Positions 17,014-23,659 of a stretch of 40,557 nt of DNA are shown in pieces (the first letter of the stretch is position 1; the number at the start of each line of letters is the position of its first letter). Below the pieces are notes generated by a model. The model saw nothing but the letters and a program-made list of their open reading frames with translations. It had not been told where the DNA came from and did no database searches. The DNA lies in IMG/VR virus record IMGVR_UViG_3300030943_000064, positions 1-40,557 of that record; one strand, 5' to 3'. The DNA is from a virus. The position numbers and the translations under genes were made by a program.

Positions 17014-17684
17014 TACAGCCAGTAGGGATATTGGTTGTGAGATTGAACTCATTCTACGGCTCACACTGGGGGTTAACCCACAGTTAGTGAATCTAACGAA
17101 TCAATTAAATAGCATCAACGACCCAAGGTTCAGATAAAGAGCGTTGGGTATGATAGTGTAAAGAACCATTAGGGAAGGAAACCTTCTTTCTTTGTATATA
17201 TGTATATATATTTCTTTCTTAAAGGATAGGTAAAGGAGATAAGAATCTATTCTCTAACTCTACTAAAGGTTAGAATATATAATAGCTCTATTCATCTATT
17301 TATTCTCTGTCTGAAATAGGGTTTTGTAAGTGTGGGTGCTAACCCCCCACTATATACGCCCCTACCATGTGCTATCGATGGGGAGGGCGTTACCCCTTTG
17401 TCTAATAAGGATAGGGGAGGCAACAACCTAACTCACACACACATAACTCTACACAGTTTAAGTATATCACTAGCCGATATATATATTTCAAGCTTTAATA
17501 TATTCGATTGTTTATATATGGTTTTATGTATATTGATATTAAGAAGATATTAAGATTGTAGTTTTGTCGTTACAATTCTTAACAAGTTCTTTACATATCA
17601 TCTTTATGTATGATTTAATTAACCTACTTAATGATATATTAAGTATTATTACAAACCAACCTTGAAAGTGAGGTGGTGGTACAA
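17014..17684 (+). ncRNA. Large structured non-coding RNA candidate (about 670 nt)
   Basis: No credible gene lies between the plus promoter and 17813. The stretch is full of complementary pairs: CCAG/CTGG with TGTGAG/CTCACA (17019-17069), the self-complementary GGGTTAACCC (17070s), GTTAG/CTAAC, ACCCAA (17121) with TTGGGT (17144), GGTTC (17127) with GAACC (17163) forming a possible pseudoknot, GAAGG-AAA-CCTTC, GTGGG/CCCAC (about 17330-17349), CGCCC/GGGCG (17358-17389), CCCCT/AGGGG (17393-17418) and a long TTAAGATTGTA/TACAATTCTTAA hairpin (17549-17582). The start, TTGTACAGCC (17011-17020), can pair with GGTGGTACAA (17675-17684) in 9 of 10 positions, so 5' and 3' ends would meet. This resembles the ornate phage RNAs GOLLD and ROOL in size and context; I cannot assign it to either. 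Confidence 0.6.
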
Positions 17685-17812
17685 TTGATTCAAGCGAATA
17701 AGATTCGCACAATTTGTTAAAATTGCACATTGACAACTGAATAACTGCAAATCATACGTTACATAAGTAACTGCGAGCATTGTAATACATAGGTAATAAT
17801 GGAGTAGAGACA

Positions 17813-17983
17813 ATGACAAGTAAACAAGAGACAAGAGCAATTATTGAAGGTTATCACAATTTACCAATACAAGAATATTGTAGATTAAAAGCGATTATGG
17901 TTGAATTTGTAAGGCTTAATCAAGTCATAACATTTATGAATTCACCTTATAATCAGGTTGTACAATATGAAAGTGATAATTAG
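17813..17983 (+). CDS. Small early protein, 56 aa, unknown
   Basis: ATG at 17813 with GGAG 7 bases upstream, first translated gene of the plus arm. MTSKQETRAIIEGYHNLPIQ begins an alpha-helical, mildly basic protein that ends in YESDN. Short helical proteins with an 'ii.gY..L....' start are frequent in Bacillota phage early regions (ArpU or small regulator style), but I cannot assign a family. Confidence 0.6.
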   Translation: MTSKQETRAIIEGYHNLPIQEYCRLKAIMVEFVRLNQVITFMNSPYNQVVQYESDN

Positions 17984-18008
17984 TTAGTAATTGAGAGGGG
18001 ACAAAATA

Positions 18009-18335
18009 ATGGGTAAAAAGAGACTCCAAATTGTGTCAGTTAGAGCAATTAAAGACAATTACAATTCATTTTGTATTGTTTATAAAATTGGTAATGATAC
18101 AAGCCTTGCAAGGGTAGATGTGAGGGGTAAAGAGACTATATATCAATCACTGGAAAGATATATAAAAAATGAACTTAAATTGAGTTTAAATAGTAATATC
18201 GCAAAGGATTATTCAAGTTATAATTATGATAGTGAGCTAGAGAGAGACAATATAATTAAATCTTTAATATTGCTAGATAATTATGGTGAGAATTTATACA
18301 ATCCAAAAATTAAAGAATATATATTACAAGTATGA
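18009..18335 (+). CDS. Early protein, 108 aa, unknown
   Basis: Start placed at the ATG 18009 (MGKKRLQIVSVRAIKDN) which has GAGAGGGG upstream; the frame extends to a TTG at 17991 but that overlaps the ribosome site. Beta-rich N-terminal half (IVSVRAIKDNYNSFCIVYKI) then Asn/Tyr/Lys-rich helices. A strong terminator follows 9 bases after the stop, so this gene ends the first short plus transcript. No recognised family. Confidence 0.65.
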   Translation: MGKKRLQIVSVRAIKDNYNSFCIVYKIGNDTSLARVDVRGKETIYQSLERYIKNELKLSLNSNIAKDYSSYNYDSELERDNIIKSLILLDNYGENLYNPKIKEYILQV

Positions 18336-18343
18336 ATATTTCA

Positions 18344-18380
18344 AGCGGTTTAACCTAATAATAAGGTTGACCGCTTTTTT
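18344..18380 (+). terminator. Strong Rho-independent terminator
   Basis: AGCGGT-TTAACCT pairs with AGGTTGACCGCT around an AATAATA loop (about 12 bp, one internal mismatch) followed by T6. It would end most transcripts from the early plus promoter unless antitermination or a downstream promoter is used. Confidence 0.9.
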
Positions 18381-18462
18381 ATTGAGGACTGCCGAAAGCT
18401 AGTAAAATCAATATTCTTTCCCTCTTTACCGTAAAAAAATAATTACTTGTGGTAATATAGAT

Positions 18463-18514
18463 TTATACCAAGGGGCGAGTTAATCACTCGGTTAACTCAA
18501 ACCCCAAAGTATAA
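18463..18514 (+). other. Long three-step RNA hairpin in a 254-base gene-free stretch
   Basis: Three nested perfect helices: TTATAC/GTATAA (6 bp), GGGG/CCCC (4 bp), GAGTTAA/TTAACTC (7 bp), separated by short A-rich internal loops and capped by TCACTCGG. No T-tract follows. It is upstream of the 91-aa gene and after a terminator, so it may be a leader element, a processing site or a protein-binding operator. The rest of 18381-18634 holds a small hairpin CGTGG-GTTT-CCACG (18604-18617) just before the ribosome site. Confidence 0.6.
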
Positions 18515-18634
18515 ACAAATAAATAGGACTTGTCGAAATATCAAGTATAAAAAATACTACTACTAATCTATTTACTAACTAAAATTGAATAATGTAGTAA
18601 GTGCGTGGGTTTCCACGTAGAAGGTGAGTTTTTT

Positions 18635-18910
18635 ATGCGCTTAAGTAATAGGGCTAAAAAGCGCTTAATGGACAAACTCAACTATTGTAAGGCTATCAAT
18701 TTAAGTATGGAAAACACCATTAAAAAATTTGATAGACAAGTAATAAAAGAGTATAACTCCATTATCGGCTTGGAAAGTAAAAAATTAAAAAGTGCTAGTT
18801 TTGTTACTATACCACAAAGAGCAAGAGTGACAAGAAGTAATGAGCTAGGACACTACAACAAAGGTGACTATTATTATAGTGATTTGAATTGTGTTTTTCA
18901 AAGGGCATAA
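18635..18910 (+). CDS. Small basic early protein, 91 aa, unknown
   Basis: ATG at 18635 has AAGGTGAG upstream; the frame continues to 18605 but there the sequence is the hairpin CGTGGGTTTCCACG. Very basic N-terminus (MRLSNRAKKRLMDKLNYC), helical, then a Tyr/Asn-rich tail. Possible nucleic acid-binding protein; no family recognised. Flanked by a leader hairpin and by a terminator at 18919, so it appears as a monocistronic unit. Confidence 0.6.
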   Translation: MRLSNRAKKRLMDKLNYCKAINLSMENTIKKFDRQVIKEYNSIIGLESKKLKSASFVTIPQRARVTRSNELGHYNKGDYYYSDLNCVFQRA

Positions 18911-18918
18911 AACGACTA

Positions 18919-18945
18919 GGGGAGGGCAACTTCCCCATTTTTTTT
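18919..18945 (+). terminator. Rho-independent terminator
   Basis: GGGGAG pairs with CTTCCCC around GGCAA and is followed by A then T8. Lies 9 bases after the stop of the 91-aa gene. Second terminator in 600 bases, which suggests each of these small early genes is separately controlled or that the arm uses antitermination. Confidence 0.85.
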
Positions 18946-19082
18946 AAAGGTAGTTAACACGCCACAACGAAGCGCACAAGAAAAATTGAAAAAGTTTTAT
19001 ACAGGATTGCGTAATTCCCCTCGGGTAGCAAGTGCATTTTTCAAGCTATGTTTTAAGCGTAAAAAACATGCAAAGAAAAACA

Positions 19083-19182
19083 AGGATATTAGTTTAACAT
19101 GGGTATATTGTTTGCACATAATACCTAATAGAACAGCGGACTTGTAATCCGCAGATGTAGATTTGGAGTTCTACATAGTCTT
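19083..19182 (+). tRNA. tRNA-Thr(UGU)-like element with enlarged D-loop and abnormal T-loop
   Basis: The 3' half is clearly tRNA-derived: D-stem end GAAC, A26, anticodon arm GCGGA-CTTGTAA-TCCGC with anticodon TGT, variable AGAT, T-stem GTAGA/TCTAC, then acceptor ATAGTCT. The 5' half AGGATAT-TA-GTTT supplies acceptor strand (6 of 7 pairs, one A-G mismatch), T8-A9, and D-stem GTTT/GAAC. Oddities: the D-loop is about 35 bases instead of 7-11, and contains an own hairpin GGTAT/ATACC; the T-loop is TTTGGAGT (8 bases) in place of the usual TTCGAnT. No CCA is encoded. It may be a decayed tRNA, a tRNA mimic, or a tRNA carrying a small insertion. Confidence 0.55.
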
Positions 19183-19210
19183 TTTCTTTTTAATATAGAA
19201 AGGTAAAATT

Positions 19211-19528
19211 ATGACAATAAAACATACTGTAAAATATACAATCTATTTAGGATTGAACAATAAAGACACAAAGAAACAAAAATATGACGATAAAACATCG
19301 TTATCAATAGCCAGTAATATACTGCTAAACGAAGGCATAGAGTGCTTTACGGCTATTACTTGCTACGGAGTTTATAAGCATGATGATGGAGTAGTAGTAA
19401 ACGAGACTTCTCTAAAAATAGAAGTAGTTGACACATCTATAAAAGAAATACCTAACTTGCTAAAATACGCCTTTAATCAAGAGTGTGTGTTGGTAACGAA
19501 GAGTATGATTGAAATGGAGTTGGTCTAA
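19211..19528 (+). CDS. Hypothetical early protein, 105 aa
   Basis: ATG 19211 with GAAAGG upstream. Alternating strands and helices: VKYTIYLGLNNKDTKKQKYDD, a helix LSIASNILLNEG, then two strands CFTAITCYGVYKHDDGVVVNETSLKIEVVD and a final helix with VLVTKSMIEMELV. This ferredoxin-like beta-alpha-beta-beta-alpha-beta pattern recurs in small phage proteins of unknown role. It is followed by three further small genes with 0-4 base junctions. Confidence 0.65.
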   Translation: MTIKHTVKYTIYLGLNNKDTKKQKYDDKTSLSIASNILLNEGIECFTAITCYGVYKHDDGVVVNETSLKIEVVDTSIKEIPNLLKYAFNQECVLVTKSMIEMELV

Positions 19529-19651
19529 ATGGAAGCAATAATATTTTTCTTTGAATGGATATTACCGCTTATACTCCTATGTGGAACTATATACCTAGGC
19601 ACACATATTGGGAGTGCAAATATTTGGTCAGGAAGGGACAATATAGAATGA
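19529..19651 (+). CDS. Small single-pass membrane protein, 40 aa
   Basis: ATG 19529 directly abuts the preceding stop; MEAIIFFFEWILPLILLCGTIYLGTHIG has one strongly hydrophobic helix (about 3-26), then a short polar tail ending GRDNIE. Stop TGA overlaps the next start (ATGA), which supports real translation. Function unknown. Confidence 0.6.
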   Translation: MEAIIFFFEWILPLILLCGTIYLGTHIGSANIWSGRDNIE

Positions 19652-19827
19652 AAACACTTACAATTAACGATACTAAAAAGCTAGATAACTCGATATTAAA
19701 CATCATGTTATTACTAGCCAAAGAATCAGAACTGATGGAAGCCAATGCGTCATGTACATATAGATATATGCACGACAATGGCAAATATTATAAGCTAACA
19801 TTAAATTTTGAAGAGGTAGAAAAATGA
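19648..19827 (+). CDS. Hypothetical early protein, 59 aa
   Basis: ATG at 19648 overlaps the stop of the membrane protein (ATGA), and its own TGA overlaps the next ATG (ATGA). The same frame is open further upstream to 19555, but that part is a shadow of the membrane gene. Helix-rich N-terminus (TINDTKKLDNSILNIMLLLAKESELMEA) then strands YRYMHDNGKYYKLTLNFEE. No family recognised. Confidence 0.6.
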   Translation: MKTLTINDTKKLDNSILNIMLLLAKESELMEANASCTYRYMHDNGKYYKLTLNFEEVEK

Positions 19828-20081
19828 CAAATTGTAATAAACCTAGATGTTATTGGAGCGGACAATTAAATAGTGGCGAGTGTGAGTGCCATATGGCTAA
19901 TACAATATCACAAAATAAAGATTATCTTGCGGATGAAACACTTATAGGCATGCTAGAAGAGGGTAGATTTGAGAATAGCTCAAAGCTAGTTGCTGATTAT
20001 ATATCTAGAAGGCTACAAGCTTTTACTGGACAAGATAGAATTTTTAGATTAATAAACAAAATGGTTGCTACTAGCAAGTAA
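19824..20081 (+). CDS. Hypothetical protein with Cys-rich N-terminus, 85 aa
   Basis: Starts ATG 19824 within an ATGA overlap. The N-terminal 24 residues hold C4, C9, C20 and C22 with H23 (MTNCNKPRCYWSGQLNSGECECH), a plausible small zinc site. The rest is helical (DETLIGMLEEGRFENSSKLVADYISRRLQAF). Possible nucleic acid-binding or regulatory protein; not assigned. Confidence 0.6.
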   Translation: MTNCNKPRCYWSGQLNSGECECHMANTISQNKDYLADETLIGMLEEGRFENSSKLVADYISRRLQAFTGQDRIFRLINKMVATSK

Positions 20082-20093
20082 AGGAAGGACTAA

Positions 20094-20246
20094 ATGCTTA
20101 AATCACAACAATGTGCAAGATGTTATGGCATGTTTGAATCAAACAAGGGTGCGCACATCAAGCATACTGAAAAGACAAATGAAACACCTAAAGGAACAAA
20201 GCAAGAATGGGTTTGTTTTACTTGCCTCGAACAAGAAAAGAGGTAG
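20094..20246 (+). CDS. Zinc-finger mini-protein, 50 aa
   Basis: ATG 20094 has AAGGAAGG six bases upstream. C7-x2-C10 (CARC) and C41-x2-C44 (CFTC) separated by a basic loop (HIKHTEKTNETPKGTKQ) make a one-zinc ribbon. It stands directly before the JAMM gene (3 bases) in the same transcript and could be a partner or adaptor of that module, but this is inference. The larger open frame 20065-20337 crosses it in another phase and is rejected. Confidence 0.65.
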   Translation: MLKSQQCARCYGMFESNKGAHIKHTEKTNETPKGTKQEWVCFTCLEQEKR

Positions 20247-20249
20247 TAA

Positions 20250-21338
20250 ATGGGCAGAGGTAAGAACCGCAGTAGAAGGCGAGAGAAGGAGCGACAGATG
20301 GGATTCTTTAACAATCAACATGGCGGTCATAAGATAGTAAACCTAAACCGCCATCCACATTGCGCTAACAATGGTAGTGCTAGTGAAACATTAGTAAAGG
20401 CTAGTGATGCGTTCAAGGATATTAGGAATATGTTTATTCCAAAAGTGCCTGAGATTAGTAGCTTAGTATTTTCTGAATTAGCTTGGGTAAAAATTAATTG
20501 CTACATCAGATTAGTAGGTAGCTACGAGGTGACTGGATTCGGCAAGATAGAAAATGGAATCATAACCGATATCAAAATAATTAAACAATCAATCAAGTCA
20601 ACCCTAGTTGATTCCACATGTGAACAACTAATGGAATTTATACGAGAGGTTGGGGGTAAAGAGATTGCCAAGTGGAGTTTAGACTGGCACTCACATGTTG
20701 AGATGGGTACTAGCCCAAGCGGTACTGATACTACCAACTGGCGAGAGCAACACGAAGCAAGGGATGGCAAGCAATTCCCAGTAATGATTATCAATAAGCG
20801 AGGTAGCGTATACTGCCATTGCTATATGGGTGATGGTGATAGCAAAGCTATTGATGTCAAATACTTGACCCCTACCTTTACGGTAGATGAACTAAGGGCC
20901 ATCTATGATGGGTGTGCTAAAGATGTTGAAGAAAAATGTACACGAACATCATACTCGTCACCAACTTATCCAAGAGCTACTAACTTTTATGGGCAAGGAT
21001 ATGATGATGGAGGTTATAACTATGCCCATGGCAAGTGCGACCCCCCAGCTAGTAACAAGATTATAATTCCCGACAGTGCAACAACTCAAAAGATTACACG
21101 CACAACGAGTGGGGTTGAAATAGCTGAGGACTTATGTTGCTTCTGCGGTGAGGAGTTGTTATCACCTACTGAAAAACAAAATACAGTATGCACATCATGC
21201 TTTGAAAAGTATAACTGCGAGGACGTATGGGTTAGTAAGTGTCCAGTCTGTGGCGACGAGATGGATGACGATGAAACTAAGAACGGTATATGTGATGGGT
21301 GTTTGGAGGAGCCATCAACTACCGAAGATAAAAAATAA
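20250..21338 (+). CDS. JAMM/MPN+ metallopeptidase (deubiquitinase-like) with C-terminal zinc ribbons, 362 aa
   Basis: A complete JAMM signature is readable: E93 in the strand SYEVTGFGKI, then H147-x-H149-x7-S157-x2-D160 (WHSHVEMGTSPSGTD). In the family these bind one zinc and cleave isopeptide or peptide bonds after a ubiquitin-like Gly. Before it is a basic N-terminal tail (1-30); the core spans about 70-215; a Tyr/Gly-rich linker (235-265) leads to two zinc-binding units: C296/C297-x-C299 with C314-x2-C317, and C331-x2-C334 with C348-x2-C351, typical of target- or Ubl-binding modules. It is followed 92 bases later by the Ubl gene and then the E1-like gene. It is in the early arm, unlike lambda-type tail JAMM proteins (gpK). 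PRTRC-A-like relationship is plausible but untested. Confidence 0.85.
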   Translation: MGRGKNRSRRREKERQMGFFNNQHGGHKIVNLNRHPHCANNGSASETLVKASDAFKDIRNMFIPKVPEISSLVFSELAWVKINCYIRLVGSYEVTGFGKIENGIITDIKIIKQSIKSTLVDSTCEQLMEFIREVGGKEIAKWSLDWHSHVEMGTSPSGTDTTNWREQHEARDGKQFPVMIINKRGSVYCHCYMGDGDSKAIDVKYLTPTFTVDELRAIYDGCAKDVEEKCTRTSYSSPTYPRATNFYGQGYDDGGYNYAHGKCDPPASNKIIIPDSATTQKITRTTSGVEIAEDLCCFCGEELLSPTEKQNTVCTSCFEKYNCEDVWVSKCPVCGDEMDDDETKNGICDGCLEEPSTTEDKK

Positions 21339-21430
21339 CTAGAGAGCTTATAGCCTATGAGACTATATAACTAGATGATAGACTAGATAAACTATCGAGC
21401 ATTACAATAACACGAAAGGGGATTAACATC

Positions 21431-21646
21431 ATGGCAAGAACAACAGCAACATTCAACGTAGAGATTAACTCTATGTCTGGAACAAGAACAGTAGCAGTAA
21501 AAGTAGGTACAACTGTATCAGCTTTCAAATCTGCAAACGCTATTCCTGCAACTTCAAAACTATTTGATGATGGCGGTGAATTAAGCAACACATCTATTCT
21601 TGTAAGCCAATCTGTAACAGTAGTTACTGCTAAGAAAAACGGCTAG
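21431..21646 (+). CDS. Ubiquitin-like (beta-grasp) protein candidate with C-terminal Gly, 71 aa
   Basis: Order of elements fits a beta-grasp fold: strand TTATFNVEIN, turn SMSGT, strand RTVAVKVG, helix TTVSAFKSANAI, strand/loop SKLFDDGGEL, short SNTSIL, last strand QSVTVVTAKKNG, ending exactly in Gly-71. This parallels ubiquitin, where the helix is followed by '..G..L.d..tL' and a final strand ending in Gly. The protein is small, has no Cys, and lies between a JAMM peptidase and an E1-like enzyme. The mature Gly end would need no trimming, so the JAMM may act in deconjugation. AAGGGG lies about 11 bases before the ATG. Fold not proven by sequence alone; it could alternatively be a sulfur-carrier type protein. 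Confidence 0.7.
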   Translation: MARTTATFNVEINSMSGTRTVAVKVGTTVSAFKSANAIPATSKLFDDGGELSNTSILVSQSVTVVTAKKNG

Positions 21647-21667
21647 TCAATAGCTGAGGTTAATTTT

Positions 21668-21703
21668 AATAGAGGGATGGGCAACTGTTCCTCTATTTTA
21701 TTT
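21668..21703 (+). terminator. Attenuator-type hairpin between the Ubl and the E1-like genes
   Basis: AATAGAGG (21668-21675) pairs with CCTCTATT (21690-21697) perfectly, followed by TTTTATTT. It should end a part of the transcripts after the Ubl gene, so the small protein is made in excess over the enzyme, the stoichiometry expected for a modifier and its E1. Confidence 0.75.
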
Positions 21704-21723
21704 AAAAAGGAAGAAGGTATTAT

Positions 21724-23400
21724 ATGACACGAAAGAAAAAAGTTGAGTCAACTTTGACACTACCATTCGGCAATCATGTTGATGGTACTCATATTGGTGG
21801 CTTTACTAAATATAAAATATTTGCATGGGATAAGCCAGTTAGCTGGAAGAACTATACTACTGGTGAGTTACAAACCCTACCCCACTTAGTTTTCTGTGGG
21901 CATAGTGGTGGTAGCATTAGGCTAGTGACCAAAGTCGTAGACCTAACAGACAAGAAGGAATATGTAATTAACAGATACCATTACCACGTAAATGTATACT
22001 CATCTATCGAGACCAATAGTGTTAGGATAGACGGCAAGGGTTATAAAATTTATTATCAAAACTTTTGTACTGGGGCTAATGGAATCCATGGGGAGCAGTT
22101 GATTAAGAACCCAGAGATTACGGCTCTTACTTGTGCTGAGATATTGAAAGAACAAAACATAGACAGCCCAGCTTACGATTCATCTAGGCGGTCAGTCCAT
22201 ATAGGATGTCTTGATAGAATTATATGTGATAAAAACGGTACGGCTATTGACCCAGCTAAGGCAAGCTACCTATCATTAATTAAAAGATGTAGCGATAAGG
22301 CTATGCTACCAAAGATATACCAAGAACTTGCATCAATACCAAAGAATAGATGGTACTACAAGCATGAGAATGAAACATCTTATCGAGTGACTAGCATCAA
22401 CCCTAAAGGTGCTAGTGGGTTGTCTAGTTACTATCCAATCATAGATAGCAACGAGGTGGCTGAGAACCTAGGCGAGTTACCTAAGCAAGAGGTTGACATT
22501 GCAATACTGGGATTAGGTAGTGCAGGTGGTAACATAATAGAACAACTCATGAGAACCACTATGGTTAGTAAGTATTTAGTATGTGACTTTGATATGGTAG
22601 AGAAAAAGAATTTACGCAACCAGCCATTTAACGCAGAACATATAGGTTATGACAAGGCATACTCAACCCACCATTTAATTATGCAGAGGTTGGCAAAGGG
22701 TGGTGACAGTTGCATCCACTTTAAATCTAAGTTCCAAGAAATACAATGGAAGCATTATACTACTAAGTATATCGTACTAGGATTTGATTCAATAGCTACT
22801 AGACTTGAAGCCTTTAAGATGGTTGCTGATGGTACAATCCAAGCTGAATATATAATTGATACAAGGTATGATGACCTTGAAGCGTCAATATATTTTGTTG
22901 ATGTTAAGGATAAAGTACAGATGGATTACTACTACCAACAGTTGCTAAGTGATGGTAACATATTGGAGTCTACTACCGCCAAGGCAGAGGAAGGAAAATT
23001 TAAACGATGGGACAAGAATACCATTGCGCCATTCGTTGGGATAGCGAGCAGGATGGGTGGCTGTGGTGGCTCTCATCATTCTGTAGGCATAGAGATGGTG
23101 AAATGTAACTGCTCCTCTCCATGTGGTAGCACTGAGTGTATAGCCCAGAGGGTTAGAATATTCAACGAGTGTAAGATTCCAAAGCATATAGTCGATGAGT
23201 TTGTAGCGAAAAGGCAAAGTTCAGCAACCCCAGTGGTTGAGACAACATGTGTTAAGTGGAACATAATAGATATATATAAGTTCGCTTCAAGCTATGTGAC
23301 CTGTACAATCAGGGAGATACAGGACAAGCGACCTAAACAATTCACCCACATTGAGGTGACAACTGATGGGCTACCTAAACAAATTGTAATGAAGAAATAG
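21724..23400 (+). CDS. E1/ThiF-like adenylating enzyme with a large N-terminal domain, 558 aa
   Basis: The C-terminal half is an E1-like Rossmann domain: DIAILGLGSAGGN (G263-L-G265-x2-G268) for ATP, then CDFDMVEKKNLRNQPFNAEHIGYDKA, the MoeB/ThiF/E1 hallmark 'D.D.Ve..NL.RQ.f....iG..Ka' with D288, D290, N296, R298, Q300 and K311. D356 in VLGFDSIATR matches the 'c.D....R' strand. Later C447, C461, C463, C467 and C472 are candidates for zinc and for the thioester Cys. The first 250 residues form a separate domain I do not recognise; PRTRC ThiF proteins are much shorter, so this fusion is unusual. It should adenylate the C-terminal Gly of the neighbouring Ubl and may pass it on as a thioester. AAGGAAGAAGG precedes the ATG. 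Confidence 0.88.
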   Translation: MTRKKKVESTLTLPFGNHVDGTHIGGFTKYKIFAWDKPVSWKNYTTGELQTLPHLVFCGHSGGSIRLVTKVVDLTDKKEYVINRYHYHVNVYSSIETNSVRIDGKGYKIYYQNFCTGANGIHGEQLIKNPEITALTCAEILKEQNIDSPAYDSSRRSVHIGCLDRIICDKNGTAIDPAKASYLSLIKRCSDKAMLPKIYQELASIPKNRWYYKHENETSYRVTSINPKGASGLSSYYPIIDSNEVAENLGELPKQEVDIAILGLGSAGGNIIEQLMRTTMVSKYLVCDFDMVEKKNLRNQPFNAEHIGYDKAYSTHHLIMQRLAKGGDSCIHFKSKFQEIQWKHYTTKYIVLGFDSIATRLEAFKMVADGTIQAEYIIDTRYDDLEASIYFVDVKDKVQMDYYYQQLLSDGNILESTTAKAEEGKFKRWDKNTIAPFVGIASRMGGCGGSHHSVGIEMVKCNCSSPCGSTECIAQRVRIFNECKIPKHIVDEFVAKRQSSATPVVETTCVKWNIIDIYKFASSYVTCTIREIQDKRPKQFTHIEVTTDGLPKQIVMKK

Positions 23401-23407
23401 CGCAAGT

Positions 23408-23659
23408 GTGGTTGATGTAGTGACTAGCTTTATGTTTATTTCGCTTAAAGTAATGTTGATAGTTATATTTCTTTTCTTTCTTTTACCATTCATTACTATT
23501 ATTCAGAGCTACGCTAGAGACGATAGAAGAATTACACTAAACGGTGAGGAAGATTATTTGTGGCGACCAAGACCTAGTAACAACTACAATATAAAATACA
23601 TTGCATCTAAATATATTCATGAGCTAAGAGAGATTATTAAAAGCATAAAGGAGGAGTGA
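23408..23659 (+). CDS. Membrane-anchored small protein, 83 aa
   Basis: Begins at GTG 23408 (no good ribosome site; an in-frame ATG at about 23432 is an alternative). A long hydrophobic helix (residues 9-34, FMFISLKVMLIVIFLFFLLPFITII) precedes a polar, Arg/Tyr-rich domain ending HELREIIKSIKEE. It follows the E1-like gene within 8 bases and overlaps the next gene by one base, so it is in the same operon. It might tether part of the Ubl module to the membrane, but this is only suggested by position. Confidence 0.55.
   Translation: MVDVVTSFMFISLKVMLIVIFLFFLLPFITIIQSYARDDRRITLNGEEDYLWRPRPSNNYNIKYIASKYIHELREIIKSIKEE

Noticed and set aside
17332-17553. Open plus-strand frame of 73 codons in the leader
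   Set aside because: No ribosome site, odd composition, and it crosses several strong RNA stems; better explained as non-coding RNA.
17730-17760. TTGACA at 17730 as a second early promoter
   Set aside because: No acceptable -10 at 16-18 bases (CATACG/TACGTT only).
17539-17840. Two minus-strand frames of 63-65 codons opposite the leader end
   Set aside because: They run against the early transcript, lack ribosome sites, and mirror AT-rich structured sequence.
18951-19143. Plus frame reading VVNTPQRSAQEKLKKFYTGL... up to the tRNA-like anticodon arm
   Set aside because: Protein-like, but it has no ATG/GTG with a ribosome site and its 3' third is explained by the tRNA-like fold; kept as doubtful.
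20065-20337. 90-codon plus frame overlapping the zinc-finger mini-gene and the JAMM start
   Set aside because: No ribosome site for its start; the 50-aa frame in another phase has AAGGAAGG and paired cysteines.
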